A stretch of DNA of 64,000 nt from Mesorhizobium sp. L-8-3 (GTDB lineage: Bacteria; Pseudomonadota; Alphaproteobacteria; Rhizobiales; Rhizobiaceae): contig NZ_AP023262.1 in the NCBI RefSeq assembly GCF_016756615.1, positions 7,193,501 to 7,257,500 of the forward strand, given 5' to 3'. The translations under genes were made by a program, and so were the position numbers. The first letter of the stretch is position 1. Each line of letters opens with the position of its first letter. Shown here piece after piece: positions 9,480 through 20,436 of the stretch. A model generated the notes under the pieces. The model was not told the origin of the DNA. It saw nothing but the letters and a program-made list of their open reading frames with translations, and made no database searches.

Positions 9480-10028
9480 ATGAGACTGACGACCGAACGT
9501 CTCATATTGCGTCCCTGGGAGCACAAAGACCGGAGCCCGATGGCGCGAATTTACGGCAGTGCGCACGTCATGCGTTTCCATTCCAAAGTGCTCACCGTCG
9601 AGGAAGCTAACGTCAAGATTGACCGTGCGATCGAGCTTGTCCGGACGGACGGGTTTCATTTTCAGGCGGCAGAGCTGAAGGGTAGCGGCGAGCTTATCGG
9701 TATGATTGGACTCGGCGTCCTCTCAGAGGCGGTGCAGGCGGCAAATCCCAGTCATCGGATCGTCGAAATCGGCTGGCTTCTCGCAAAGGAGCATCGGGGC
9801 AAAGGGCTAGCGCCCGAAGGTGCGCGCGCGTGGCTTGACTACGCCTGGTCAATCAATCTACCAGAGGTCGTAGCCATCACAGCCAAGGCTAACGCGCCAA
9901 GCCGAAGGGTCATGCAGAAGATCGGCATGATCTATGATCCCGGAGGCGGTTGCGAGAACCCCAAGTTCCCCGAGGGCCATTGGTTGCGTCCAAATGTGGT
10001 CTACAGGAAGCGGAATCCGACATTGTAA
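9480..10028 (+). CDS. GNAT family N-acetyltransferase, RimJ/RimL type
   Basis: A 182-residue cytoplasmic acetyl-CoA-dependent N-acyltransferase. It starts with the typical MRLTTERLILRPWEHKD. The acetyl-CoA pyrophosphate-binding loop is seen as EIGWLLAKEHRGKGLAPEGA (R-G-K-G-L-A), followed by the C-terminal core ANAPSRRVMQKIGMI. Length is normal for the family. The acceptor could be a protein N-terminus, an aminoglycoside-like compound or a small amine; the sequence does not say. It stands alone on the plus strand between transposon fragments, the only apparently functional non-mobile gene in 7.9-14.5 kb, so it may be cargo that survived repeated insertions. Confidence 0.85.
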   Translation: MRLTTERLILRPWEHKDRSPMARIYGSAHVMRFHSKVLTVEEANVKIDRAIELVRTDGFHFQAAELKGSGELIGMIGLGVLSEAVQAANPSHRIVEIGWLLAKEHRGKGLAPEGARAWLDYAWSINLPEVVAITAKANAPSRRVMQKIGMIYDPGGGCENPKFPEGHWLRPNVVYRKRNPTL

Positions 10029-10101
10029 GCATTGCAATCTATGATTGTGGCGAGTAGCTCAGCCATTCGGCTTTCGACCGGGTCACCGGAGGCGGTCGCC
10101 C

Positions 10102-10147
10102 ACCCCCGGTTCCCACAGAACGTGGCGTGCGGAGCTACCGCACCACG
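10102..10147 (-). ncRNA. Group II intron domain V-like hairpin
   Basis: On the minus strand the run starting CGTGGTGCGGTAGCTCCGC and followed by ACGCCACGTTCTGTGGGAAC can fold into the short two-part hairpin typical of domain V, directly downstream of the maturase coding end. Assigned by shape and position; the catalytic triad cannot be confirmed without a covariance search. Confidence 0.55.
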
Positions 10148-11139
10148 CTTTCGGCCGTTGCTTCACAGCACCGCAAGTGCCCGCAGCCCCCAGTATGGGA
10201 GCGCAGTTTCGGATACAGTAGCGGGGTCCGTTCTTTGAGCTGGTGGAAGGCGTCCCAGTCGAGGCGACCGCAGTTACGGCTGCGACTGCACAGCATCTTG
10301 CGCCAGTAACGCTCAGTGACCCGATACACCTTTGTCAGCGACCGGATATTTCCGGCAACACCATAGTAGGCATAGTGGCGCCGCAGGGCAGCGTTTATCG
10401 CTCTGACCTGATCACTAATCCCGGGATGCCGTATTTGTCGCATCAACTCCTGCAACGACGACACGCTCCGAGACTTCTCACCGTGCGCATGCCAACCTTG
10501 AAGTTACCCTTCAAAGGTCGAGCACATAATGCAGATAAACGTTGCTCAGTAAAACGCTGATCGATCCGCCTTGTGGAGTTCCTTCGTCGCTCGGATGGAC
10601 CGCTCCGTCTTCCAGTACGCCCGCTTTCAACCAGCGCCGGACCAAGCTGATCAGGCGTGGATCCCCGACTCGGTGTTCGACAAATCGGAGCATCCATTCA
10701 TGGGAAAGGCTCCCGAAGAAGTTCTTCAAGTCCGCCTCCAGCACCCAACCCGTCAGGCCGCCGGCGATCACCTCATTCAAGGTCTGCCAGAGCGTGATGG
10801 GCGCTAAGCTGCGGCCTGCCGCCGAACGAGCAGGGCAAGAAGTCCTCCTCGTAAGTCGCCGACAGCACCTCAGCCGTACTGCGCTGAAGCGCCCGGTCCG
10901 AAACGGTTGGCACCCCAAGCGGGCGCTTCTCCGTCTTGCCGGGCTTGGGGATGTAAACTCGCCGTACTACCGGCGCCCGATATCCCTGGCGGTGAATGGA
11001 TTGGAGCATCGGCTCTATCCACTCTCCAAAGCTCTCCTTCGCCGCCTTCACCGTCTGACCATCTACTCCGGCGGCCGAGCGCTGCGGAATCCTGAACAGA
11101 ATCCTCTGCACCCGTTCGCGCGTGATATGATGGGCAAGC

Positions 11140-12937
11140 TATAGCGCGACGATCAGGATGAGACGCCGTATTGCCTCACGTAACGATGCTCCCTGAGGCT
11201 CGAATGTTGCCTCATCCATTTTGCTCCCGGCTTGGGTGAAGGAGGCCCGGCGCGGAGATGGCCGGGGTTTCGGAGCGTCGGGCCTCCTTGGCGAGCGCCA
11301 GGAAGCCTCAGTTTGGCCTTGCGATCTCCGGGATCGGTGGCCCGTTGTTTAAGGGGCCAAACAGCAGCGCGTCCGCCTGTTCGCTGCGCCAGACCTTCAG
11401 CCGACGCTGAAGTGTTCGAAGCAGTTTGTTCGGGTAATCGCCGGGATACTCGGCCTGCAGTCGTGACAGAAGTTCGCTGCCGGTTCGCCATGGTTCGGCT
11501 TCGAACCAATTTCGCAAGTCGGCAGTTGCCTTGACGAGAGGGTCAGGACGCCGCCGCCCTCTTTTGGCCTTCACAATCGGGCGATCCGTCGGCCGGATAG
11601 CTCCGTCCTTCCAAGCTGTCCGCAAACTCGCCAGGAAAAGGTCGATTGGTTGAGCTGTGCCGTCAGGGCGGATGGCCTGCGAAGTATCGGCAAGCGCAGC
11701 GAGTCGCTCCTGCACGGCGCGGATATCGCGCAATAGCAGGACAGGATCGAGCCCGGCGTAGATTTCCTGCAGACGGGAGCGGACTGCATCGGAGGTGCGA
11801 GCGTCGGCAACCAGACGCTGATGCGGCGTAGCTGGCGGACTATACGTCTTGCGCATACGTGCGCCGTCGCGCTGCTTCGCGATCAACTTGAACGATGGCT
11901 GAAAGAAGTTCACGAACAGCCGCGCTGACCGGTAGAGCTTCGCTAGCAGCGTGGCGGCCTCCAGCCCCTCGAACCGACGATATCCGACCATCCTACGCAC
12001 CACGGCGCCATTCTTCTGCTCAACAAAGGCCTGGTCATTCTTGCGGTAGGGGCGGCAGCGCGTGAAGACGATGTTGGCGGCGTCGCAATAGGCCTTCAGC
12101 GTCTCGTTCATGAAAACGGTGTCGTTGTCCGTATCTAGGCCCAGAAGCGCGAAGGGCAGTTGCTTGCGCAATTCAGTGAGCACCGTGCTCAACAGTGTCT
12201 GTTCGCGAACCAGCAGGGGCGCACATTCCGTCCAGCCGGTCGCGATGTCGGTGAGCACGAACGTTTGGATGAAGCTGCCGCGAGTCGAAGGGCCGCTATG
12301 GGCCACGAGGTCCGCCTCAACGAAGCCTGGCGCAGGATCGTCCCAATCCGCCGACGTTCTAATGGGAATGCTCCGTCGCAGGGCGTGCGCCGCGGGCCGT
12401 CGTCGGGGACGTCCCAGGCCTTCTCGGATCGGTCGCAGCGTCCTGTCGATCGTGGCCGCGCTCATCGCCAGCAATTTGCCCCGGATTTCCAGCGCTGGGT
12501 CAAAATGACCGTGCCGTTCCATTGCCTCGATAAGGACGGGCAGCAACGCTTTCAGCCGCTTGCCGCAGACGCGGTCAGACGCCTCCCAGAGCAATATGAG
12601 CGCATTGCGTTCCGCTTCATCATAAATTCGCGGCCGCGCTCGCCGGCCTGAAAACGGCCCTTCACGGCGTCGTAGCAGCCGCATCGCGTGCTTGCGGTGA
12701 AAGCCCGTGATGACGACGAACTCATCCAAAATTCTCGCCTTCTCCGCTCGCGTCGAAGCACGATAGCGCTCTGAAACCGCCGTCGTCAGTTCTTTCCTTG
12801 TCGCCATGCTCAGCCGTCCCATCGTCGCCCCTGCTCATACCCCTCGGTAGGGAGCAACTTATGTGAGGCAACGGTTGAATATTCGGGAACAATTCAGGCG
12901 AGGCAATGCGAGTCTCACCTTGATTGTCGCCGCGCAG
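11140..12937 (-). mobile_element. ISNCY/IS1202-like insertion sequence, copy 1 (1798 bp)
   Basis: Base-for-base the same element as 52616-54413 as far as I compared it (ends, transposase and spacing agree; constant offset 41476). Its limits are fixed by 5-bp target duplications: CAAGC at 11135-11139 and 12938-12942 here, GCTCC at the other copy. The ends form imperfect inverted repeats of about 30 bp (CGACGATCAGGATGAGAC against CGACAATCAAGGTGAGAC), with further copies of TTGCCTCAC-like motifs inside. It carries one transposase gene and sits within a group II intron RT gene. Confidence 0.9.
11308..12822 (-). CDS. ISNCY/IS1202-like transposase with integrase core, copy 1
   Basis: A 504-residue DDE transposase. 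The N-terminal helix-turn-helix region (ELTTAVSERYRASTRAEKAR, then TGFHRKHAMRLLRR) precedes a retroviral-integrase-like core: PAPGFVEADLVAHSG supplies the first Asp, ALLGLDTDNDTVFMN the second, and KNDQAFVEQKNGAVVRR the Glu. The basic C-terminal part (LRTLQRRLKVWR) is typical of the group. The start may be ATG 12822 (MGRLSMATRK) or the internal ATG fifteen bases later. Identical in sequence to the product of 52784-54298 and without any disruption, so probably active. The subgroup name is from memory; the integrase-fold call is firm. Confidence 0.85.
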   Translation of the reverse strand: MGRLSMATRKELTTAVSERYRASTRAEKARILDEFVVITGFHRKHAMRLLRRREGPFSGRRARPRIYDEAERNALILLWEASDRVCGKRLKALLPVLIEAMERHGHFDPALEIRGKLLAMSAATIDRTLRPIREGLGRPRRRPAAHALRRSIPIRTSADWDDPAPGFVEADLVAHSGPSTRGSFIQTFVLTDIATGWTECAPLLVREQTLLSTVLTELRKQLPFALLGLDTDNDTVFMNETLKAYCDAANIVFTRCRPYRKNDQAFVEQKNGAVVRRMVGYRRFEGLEAATLLAKLYRSARLFVNFFQPSFKLIAKQRDGARMRKTYSPPATPHQRLVADARTSDAVRSRLQEIYAGLDPVLLLRDIRAVQERLAALADTSQAIRPDGTAQPIDLFLASLRTAWKDGAIRPTDRPIVKAKRGRRRPDPLVKATADLRNWFEAEPWRTGSELLSRLQAEYPGDYPNKLLRTLQRRLKVWRSEQADALLFGPLNNGPPIPEIARPN

Positions 12938-13540
12938 CAAGCGACGTAAAGCGGAGTTTCGGCTCACACCGAGCTTTCGCTGCTAACGTTCAAATTCTGA
13001 TTCCATGCTCAGCTAATCTTCCCTTTGCATGAAAGGCCGTGTCTCCCGTTGAATGGAGCCCATGTTGCCCAAGAACATTTTTACCGCCGCTGACCGCTTC
13101 CCCCCCCCATGTGGCCGGCCCTCCCGTCCTCGGAGTACTATCAGTCGGTCTGACTTCCACCCGGTCATCAGCCTCTTCTCACCTCATCGGCTTGGCAGGT
13201 CCTGCAAGCTTGCGCTTGAACCGGATGGATCTCCCTCGTTCACGTCAAATCCTTCGATTGCATGCTGGCGGTACGAACCCCGGGAGCACCTCATACCACT
13301 CGCAATGACGCGGCATGCGATTCCGCCTTCCCCTTTGAGGGAAAGGGTCGGCTACTCCGATCTCGATCGATTTCGGGGCTATCTATCCGTTCACGTATGT
13401 TTCGGCCTACAACCTCCCTGTTTACGCTTCGCAGCGGCCGTGACCGGACGCCACGCAAAACTCGGTACGCGGCTGCTCGCTAGGCTTTACCGCGGCCGTC
13501 ATCTCCGACGGCAGACTTCAACGCACTTGCAAGGCGCAAC

Positions 13541-14005
13541 CCTCACAGATCCGGGCGGGCGGATTCCCCCCAACCGGCGAGAGTAACCCGCGTCATATCC
13601 GTGCCTGCGCCCAAGTGCGAGTGATGCGCGGAGTGGGCAGGCGGAGGCGTGCCGTCAGGGTCTCGAACTCCGGCCAGGCCATGCGCCGACTCTTCTGGCT
13701 TCGCCGTCTCAGACAGCGCAGCCACGTCCGACGCACTTCCCGGTAGAACCCGTTGAGCGAAGGGTAGTTGTGCGGCCTGCCGTAGTGTCCACGCAGAACG
13801 GCGGCGAACCACTCGTGCTGCGTGGCCAGTGGCGCGTGCATGAACCGCCAAGCCTCCTTGCGCAACGCCGTCAGCTTACGCGTCAGGCGTTTCCCTTCCG
13901 TTTTGTGCTTCACAATGAACCGGCCGTCCCGGGTCCGCCCACAATAGGGGATGAAGCCCAGAATGGCGAAGGTCTCGGGCTGCCGCTCGCCATGCTGCTG
14001 CCGGG
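13541..14005 (-). pseudogene. Second group II intron 3' fragment (maturase C-terminus plus domain V)
   Basis: The minus strand encodes a maturase C-terminal region: QPETFAILGFIPYCGRTRDG, FIVKHKTEGKRLTRKLTALR, HEWFAAVLRGHYGRPHNYPS, MAWPEFETLTARLRLPTPRI, ending at 13593. It is followed at about 13545-13586 by a domain V-like hairpin (GCCGGTTGGGGGGAATCCGC and CGCCCGGATCTGTGAGGG). The RT catalytic half is missing. At 14005 it is cut off by an istB fragment in the opposite orientation. It belongs to a different intron from the relic just to its left, so two intron fragments lie head to tail. Confidence 0.7.
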
Positions 14006-14009
14006 AGAG

Positions 14010-14494
<485 letters not shown>

Positions 14495-14817
14495 CACCGA
14501 AACCTTCACCCGCCAGATAGGGAAAATTGATGCTCACTTTTGCGGAAACTTCGGTGCCCATTGACAGCCTTGAAACGCTCGCCCGTATCACACAGACAAT
14601 CCCACCATCAGGTTGCCCGCAGTGGCAGCCTGATCAGCCTCGGACCTCTCCAAAGGTAGGCGCTCCTACACCATGCAACGGGACATGACCAACGGGATCC
14701 GCCTTGGAGCCTTGCGCCGGGCTCCCGTGGGCAAAATAGCTCAGGCTGATGCCTACCAGCCGGCACCGCGGCCGCCCATATAATCCATCCTTCGCCTTTG
14801 ATGCGGGTTGCCAAGCG
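14495..14817. other. Intergenic stretch with IS21-end-like sequence
   Basis: The first 80 bases after the istB relic resemble an IS21 terminus (GGAAAATTGATGCTCACTTT, then TGCCCATTGACAG), comparable with the end at 18995. The remainder up to the M24 stop codon holds nothing I recognise. Confidence 0.4.
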
Positions 14818-15993
14818 TCATGCGTGATGGAGCGTTGGAGGGGTGTGGCTCAGCAGTTCAGCACCATGCTCTGTCACCAAGACGTGGGCCCCGACCCCAA
14901 ATAAGTAACCGTTTTCGCTGCACAATATATTTGGCATGTGCAAGGTCATGCCCACGGCTAGGATCTCTTCTGCACATGGCTCCAAACTCAGGTCACCGCG
15001 TTCAGCCCAATTAATGCCCGTTTGATATCCGGTACGTTGGCGAAAGACTCCCTGGCGTCCGGATCGCTTCAGCACCTCCCGGCCAGCAGCGTCCATCTCC
15101 CCCGCGCTGGTACCCGGCTTAATCGCGGCAACGAGGGCCTCAATGACTTCCTCGGCCAAGGTGTGCAGAGATTCGGTCTCCGGATGGCGGCCAAGTACGG
15201 CGCACCGGACCAACCCTGCGGTGTACCCGTGCTTCGATGCGCCGATTTCCAAAAAAGCAGGCTCATTATTTCTAATAGGATGCTGCGTCGGAGCGGCGTG
15301 CGGTAACTTCGTCCGCTCCCCAAACAAAATGGTAGCGGGAGCCGGCCCAAATTCGTCACCAGCGTTGCTAGCCTCTGCCTTGATCGCCGCCGCGATGGCC
15401 GCAGCCATCTCCAGTTCGGTAACACCTTCGCGTAGCGAGCCCTGGAAGGTTCGCACAGCCAGGTCGGTCATGCGCATAGCGTCGCGCATGCACTCGAGCT
15501 CTAGCTCGCCTTTCACCGCCGCTACCGAGGAAACCAGCCGAGTGGCATCAGAGATCTTCAAATCGGGAAGCTGCGCCTGAAGTGCATTGACATCGGCCGG
15601 TGCGAGTCCCCAGCAGCCAAGCTCAAAACCGACCCACTTGCTGTGCAGTCCATGCTGGCGAAGGACGTCAGCACAAACCTTGCCAAAATCCTGTTGGTGC
15701 GTATAAGTAATTATCTCATCAATGCAACTATACGAACGAACTACCTCCTCGTCGTATTCTCGAACGACATATATCGGTGACCGGCCAGGCCGCAATATTA
15801 AAGGAAACGGCGCGAAGTATGCGCCACTTCCATCATATCCGCTGAGATACCGAAGATGGCCATTGGCAGTGACCACAAGTGCATCTAACCTGGCTCTAGT
15901 TACCGCCTCCAGCACTTTATGCTGCCGGCGCTCGTACTCTGATCTCGGGAATGGGACACCCGTCAGAGGAATCGCAGAGCGTATATTCGCCAT
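14818..15993 (-). CDS. M24 family hydrolase, creatinase-like, with altered metal-ligand positions
   Basis: A 391-residue cytoplasmic protein with a creatinase N-terminal domain (residues about 15-150; LDALVVTANGHLRYLSGYDG) and a C-terminal pita-bread domain (about 160-380). True metallopeptidases of this family use D, D, H, E, E as ligands. Here the segment EPAFLEIGASKHGYTAGLVR lacks both Asp residues, and the His region reads GYQTGINWAERG, as in creatinase and ectoine hydrolase, which work without metal. An amidohydrolase on a small substrate is therefore more likely than a peptidase. Ribosome-binding site GGTGAG before ATG 15993. Paralogue of the partial gene at 1-738. The next gene upstream on the same strand is an ATP-grasp ligase, 476 bases away. 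Confidence 0.85.
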   Translation of the reverse strand: MANIRSAIPLTGVPFPRSEYERRQHKVLEAVTRARLDALVVTANGHLRYLSGYDGSGAYFAPFPLILRPGRSPIYVVREYDEEVVRSYSCIDEIITYTHQQDFGKVCADVLRQHGLHSKWVGFELGCWGLAPADVNALQAQLPDLKISDATRLVSSVAAVKGELELECMRDAMRMTDLAVRTFQGSLREGVTELEMAAAIAAAIKAEASNAGDEFGPAPATILFGERTKLPHAAPTQHPIRNNEPAFLEIGASKHGYTAGLVRCAVLGRHPETESLHTLAEEVIEALVAAIKPGTSAGEMDAAGREVLKRSGRQGVFRQRTGYQTGINWAERGDLSLEPCAEEILAVGMTLHMPNILCSENGYLFGVGAHVLVTEHGAELLSHTPPTLHHA

Positions 15994-16469
15994 ATCTCAC
16001 CTCAATGATTGCCAGTGTGGTTGGTCGCGCAACAATGCCCACCGGATCGACGTTCGAAACCGTGTAACGTTCCGTGATCTTTGGTTCATTCAACCGTCCT
16101 GGTGGTCAATGGCATCAGTGGCTCGCTGTCGCGCTGCCGGCAAATATTGGCTCCCTTCGGCGGGGAGATAGCGCTCTCAGTTGCCTTGCGATTCATGATG
16201 CGGTTGCTTAGTGAGGTCAAAACATTTTCTTGATTCTAGCCTAAAACCTACGGATGTTGGGCTTTCTGCGTTGGAATCGACGTTAGCTGAAATTGCGGTA
16301 CGCGGCCAAGAGCGGACTGAATACGAAGGTCAGGCATAAATTGATTGCTCTCGAACAAGCAATTCGCCTCACCGTCTTCAATAACATAGAGGTGCCTAGA
16401 GTGACGAGATAAGTACCATTGTTGACGTACCTCCCTCTTGTGTTCTCATGCACCAATCATCTACGACGA
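15994..16469. other. Intergenic stretch upstream of the M24 gene
   Basis: About 476 bases without a credible gene. It probably holds the M24 promoter: on the minus strand TTGCGC followed by a 17-base gap occurs about 40 bases before the ATG, but the -10 position (ATCATT) is poor. It is AT-richer than its surroundings around 16200-16470. No nod box or sigma-54 element was found. Confidence 0.4.
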
Positions 16470-17765
16470 TCACCTCTTATTTGGCGCCATCTGCGTTGGT
16501 GCGGGGAGGTGGAGGGCTGTAGATTGTTCCTGGTCGCCAAGCGTTAGAAAGGGTGTGATCGACCAACTCATTAAGTCGACGGCGCGCTGAAGAATCGCCG
16601 CAGTTTGACCGGGGCTGGGTGAAGCGGCGATGATATGTCCCATGCGGTCTCGATAGTCGGCTTTCCTGAGGATCGGCGTCTTGGGTTCAACATACAATTT
16701 GACCTCGGCGACACCTGGTATCGCAACCGCCTGACTGGCGCCCTCGATCCAATCTAGGATGCCGTCGCCCTCAGGAACAAGGAATCGCGCGGCCACAGTC
16801 TGCGAATGCCTTCTGCGCAAATCCCACTCCTCGCCGATCACGAGCTTGAGGTGCTCGGCAATGAGATCGACCCCGTAAGCCAGTTGAACCACTCGAGGAC
16901 CGATCCCACCCGCAAGTCGCGGATTCACCTCAATGACTACTGGCCCACGCTTCGTCCACCGGAATTCGATAGCTGTCGGCCCCCAACCAAGGCCGAGAAC
17001 TTGCAAACAGCTCAGCGAAACATCGGCGATACGCTTATATTCGTCATCACTCAGAGGGGCCGGAAAGGTCATTTCACGAAATACGAAATGCGGTAAAGGG
17101 CCGGAGTCAGCCGCGGCGATCCCAATGACCTCATTTCCCATTATGTCGGCGTAATAGAAGGGACCCTGTGCGAATTCTTCGACAAGGATCCTCGGCGAAG
17201 ACCGCCATATGTGGTTCCCAGCCAGCAGATAGGCCGTATGTTCGGCCAACTCGTCGGCGTTGCGGCACAATCGGACACCGCAACTGCCGCTGCCAACGGC
17301 TGGCTTAACAATCACCGGCAGCCCGATCTCCGCGGCAGCGCTTTCTACGTCTGTGGCATTGGCTGCCAGGCGATAAGCAGGCATTGGAATGCCGGCCGCC
17401 GCGAGGAGTTGACGTTGAGTGAATTTGTCGCAGCATTGTTCAATGGACGCCGGGTTCGGTCCTGGCAGATCGAAATGCCGGCAGAGCTTGCCAACTGTCG
17501 CATAGATCGACTCGTCGAGGCCCGAAAAGCCAGTAATGCCAGCAATGTCATAGGTCGCACGCAACCGGGAACATTCGCGGATCAGCGCATCGAGATCTTC
17601 TGTGTCGACGCGGATGGCCTCAAGGCCTTCCGCCGCAAGATAGCCGTATTGAGCTGGATCGGCCGCCAGGGTAATTGGATGCAGCCCAAGACGCTGGGCT
17701 GCTTTCATGTTTGGCAGACCAATAGTCCTGTGGCCTTCAACTAGGATGAGCGCTCTTGTTGCCAT
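16470..17765 (-). CDS. ATP-grasp ligase (carboxylate-amine ligase family)
   Basis: A 431-residue cytoplasmic ligase that would join a carboxylate to an amine through an acyl phosphate. The N-terminal pre-ATP-grasp domain starts MATRALILVEGHRTIGLPNM. The ATP-grasp core shows PVIVKPAVGSGSCGVRL (Lys about 154, glycine-rich loop) and ILVEEFAQGPFYYADIMG; the metal-binding end is TAIEFRW with VVIEVNPRLAGGIGPRVVQ (Glu and Asn). The C-terminal lid has AARFLVPEGDG and the repeat-like PGVAEVKLYVEPKTPI. This layout matches ligases of the L-amino-acid ligase/dapdiamide/BtrJ type rather than biotin carboxylase. GGAGG lies nine bases before ATG 17765. A dipeptide or amino-acid conjugate is a plausible product; substrates unknown. 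Confidence 0.85.
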   Translation of the reverse strand: MATRALILVEGHRTIGLPNMKAAQRLGLHPITLAADPAQYGYLAAEGLEAIRVDTEDLDALIRECSRLRATYDIAGITGFSGLDESIYATVGKLCRHFDLPGPNPASIEQCCDKFTQRQLLAAAGIPMPAYRLAANATDVESAAAEIGLPVIVKPAVGSGSCGVRLCRNADELAEHTAYLLAGNHIWRSSPRILVEEFAQGPFYYADIMGNEVIGIAAADSGPLPHFVFREMTFPAPLSDDEYKRIADVSLSCLQVLGLGWGPTAIEFRWTKRGPVVIEVNPRLAGGIGPRVVQLAYGVDLIAEHLKLVIGEEWDLRRRHSQTVAARFLVPEGDGILDWIEGASQAVAIPGVAEVKLYVEPKTPILRKADYRDRMGHIIAASPSPGQTAAILQRAVDLMSWSITPFLTLGDQEQSTALHLPAPTQMAPNKR

Positions 17766-18199
17766 TGGGGTCGACCTCCATGTGTGCAGTGCAGCGGCCA
17801 GAGCCTAAACAGGCGTCGGTTTGATTTGCGCCCGGCCTCAGACATAGCGTCCATAGCACTGTCAGCGATCCGCGCTCGCAAAGATTCTGTAAAGTTACTT
17901 GAAGGGTGTGTTGCAACGCTGATTATCAGGCAGCGGCAGCGTGTTAGGGAGCGCGACTCAACGAATATCCCTCGGTGCGATATTCTAATCGCCAATTGAG
18001 TCCGCGGTACTGCTTTGCAAGCGCGGCAGTTGGCTACAATCTCAGCCTGCGCTATCTGACGAGAAGACCATCCTTGCCGAAGAAATCCGCTTTGCGCTGA
18101 GCCACCGGCCTGACCTGACAAAATTCCAGACGCCGCCGTATCGAGCTCGACTCTAATGCTATCGCACGTTTGGATCCGTCCGGTCTCGGTGGTCGCAAA
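17766..18199. other. Upstream region of the ATP-grasp gene, no gene recognised
   Basis: About 430 bases between the ATP-grasp start codon and an IS110 relic. A minus-strand open frame spans it in phase with IS110 debris but its codons resemble no family. It should contain the promoter of the ligase gene; no strong -35/-10 pair stands out. Confidence 0.4.
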
Positions 18200-18669
18200 G
18201 AACATACAAAACGGCGCGCGGTCTTGATCCCGCGGAATTGCCGCCATACTGCAATGGCGCTTCTTGCCGCGCAGCCAGCCCACACCGCATCCAAGCTCCG
18301 TTTCGAGCCTATCCTGCCTTGGCACGTCGGTGCTCACGCGTCACCGCAACGCTGGCAGGGTGGATGGCAGGGGCCTCGATGTCGCGCGCCCGCAGCCAGC
18401 GCGCCAGCCAAAAGCCGCGCGGCCGCCCCATAAGCGACGGCGATCCGCTTGATCGTCTGCCCGGCCTGGCCGGCTTGGTCGCCCCAGCGCTGCAGCAGCT
18501 TCAACAATGACGGCGTGTCGGCATAAACCTTCTTCCGCGGCTGGCGCTTGCAACCCGGAACAAGCGCGGCAATCAGCCATTTCGCTTTGCTCATTTCGAT
18601 GATGGCGACGATAGTGTTATCCTGTTCAAGAGCGGTAAGGGACCGGCTCGCGTCAAACAAATGCGACAT
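18200..18669 (-). pseudogene. IS110-family transposase 5' fragment (IS110-B)
   Basis: From ATG 18669 (MSHLFDASRSLTALEQD) the minus strand encodes the DEDD N-terminal domain: TIVAIIEMSKAKWLIAALVP, VYADTPSLLKLLQRWGDQAG, TIKRIAVAYGAAARLLAGAL. After frameshifts near 18430 and 18340 comes KTDRLETEL-like sequence followed by GWLRGKKRHCSMAAIP. It stops about 18200, without the C-terminal Ser domain. It is unrelated in detail to IS110-A on its right. Confidence 0.75.
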
Positions 18670-19045
18670 GGACGCTCTCCTTCTGATGGTGGTTTTTACA
18701 GCGCCGAAGGATGCCACATCCTCGCCGCTTGCCCCATAGCATCTCAGCTCCAGCTCCCGCCAAAGGCCGCCAAGCATCTGGCGTTCCCGACGGTTATCGG
18801 CCCCGCGGATCCTCCGATCCGTCAAGGGTGGCCACCGGGCCATCGCGCAGCGACTTGCCCTTGACGGGGCACGAGCACGGCGGCAGGCTGCGCTGGTCGG
18901 AACGTCAGCCGGCGGTTGGTATGCGTTCCTGTCTGGTCCAGCGGAACTGGGTCCCGTCGCTCCAAGCCCCAAGATCGGCCCGACCGCCCTGGAGTGTCAA
19001 TACCGGGTGAAATTTCCCCAAAAGTGCCGAAGTAAAATTCCCCAA

Positions 19046-20023
<978 letters not shown>

Positions 20024-20436
20024 TCATTGTTGACGCGCGATCGCGAGCGCGGCGGTGAGCGAAGGGTTCTGTGTCCTGGTTCGACGCGGCGCTGATGGCG
20101 ACCTTCCAACACCGGATGCACAGCAATCAGCGCACCGTCTTCGAAGATTCGAACCTCATTGGCCAAGGTGTGAACTTCGACGAGCCGCCTTCTGGTGGCG
20201 TCGGGCACGCTGTATGCGTTTCCCCCGACACTGACCATGCCCTCTCGGGATATCCTGCGCTCAAGCCGCAGAACCGATCGGAACGGAGCCAGCGGCAAGG
20301 GACGCAGATGAAGGCGTGCGGATTCCGACGATGGCGCGCATGTATTCCGATCTGATGCCGCGCAGCGTTCCGATCTGATCGCGCGCAGGTGGAGCACCTG
20401 ATCGTCGGGGAAGATGTCACTGCATTTGCGGTTCGG

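Larger units (their letters stand above)
10135..13000 (-). pseudogene. Group II intron reverse transcriptase/maturase, disrupted
   Basis: RT pieces read on the minus strand: LAAKARCEPKLRFTSLAHH (split by the insertion), RSAAGVDGQTVKAAKESFGE, VYIPKPGKTEKRPLGVPTV, ADLKNFFGSLSHEWMLRFVE, and DEGTPQGGSISVLLSNVYLH. The part carrying the YADD active site is deleted: the frame jumps from YVLDL near 10511 to KGNFKVGMRT. The maturase end is RAINAALRRHYAYYGVAGN through DWDAFHQLKERTPLLYPKL. Frameshifts, the deletion and the 1.8-kb insertion make it non-functional, and without the catalytic aspartates it could not reverse transcribe. Its sequence class differs from that of the intact intron at 55246-57128. 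Confidence 0.75.
10080..13540 (-). mobile_element. Group II intron relic, interrupted by an ISNCY-type element
   Basis: Minus-strand remains of an intron with its reverse transcriptase/maturase. Order 5' to 3' on the minus strand: presumed RNA domains about 13540-13010, RT N-terminus near 13000-12938 (EPKLRFTS), the inserted element 12937-11140, then RT continuing LAHHITRERVQ. The ISNCY insertion carries a 5-bp direct repeat CAAGC (11135-11139 and 12938-12942). A domain V-like hairpin closes the 3' end near 10102-10147. The exact 5' end is not fixed. Confidence 0.65.

Noticed and set aside
12160-12651. Plus-strand frame of 163 residues opposite the ISNCY transposase (also at 53636-54127)
   Set aside because: Antisense shadow of an identified transposase; duplicated only because the element is.
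13039-13586. Plus-strand frames of 89 and 177 residues in the group II intron region
   Set aside because: They read through presumed intron RNA domains on the complementary strand and resemble no protein.
15994-16469. Possible nod box or NifA/sigma-54 promoter upstream of the M24 and ATP-grasp genes
   Set aside because: Searched by eye for the ATC-N9-GAT pattern and for TGGCAC-N5-TTGC; no adequate match.
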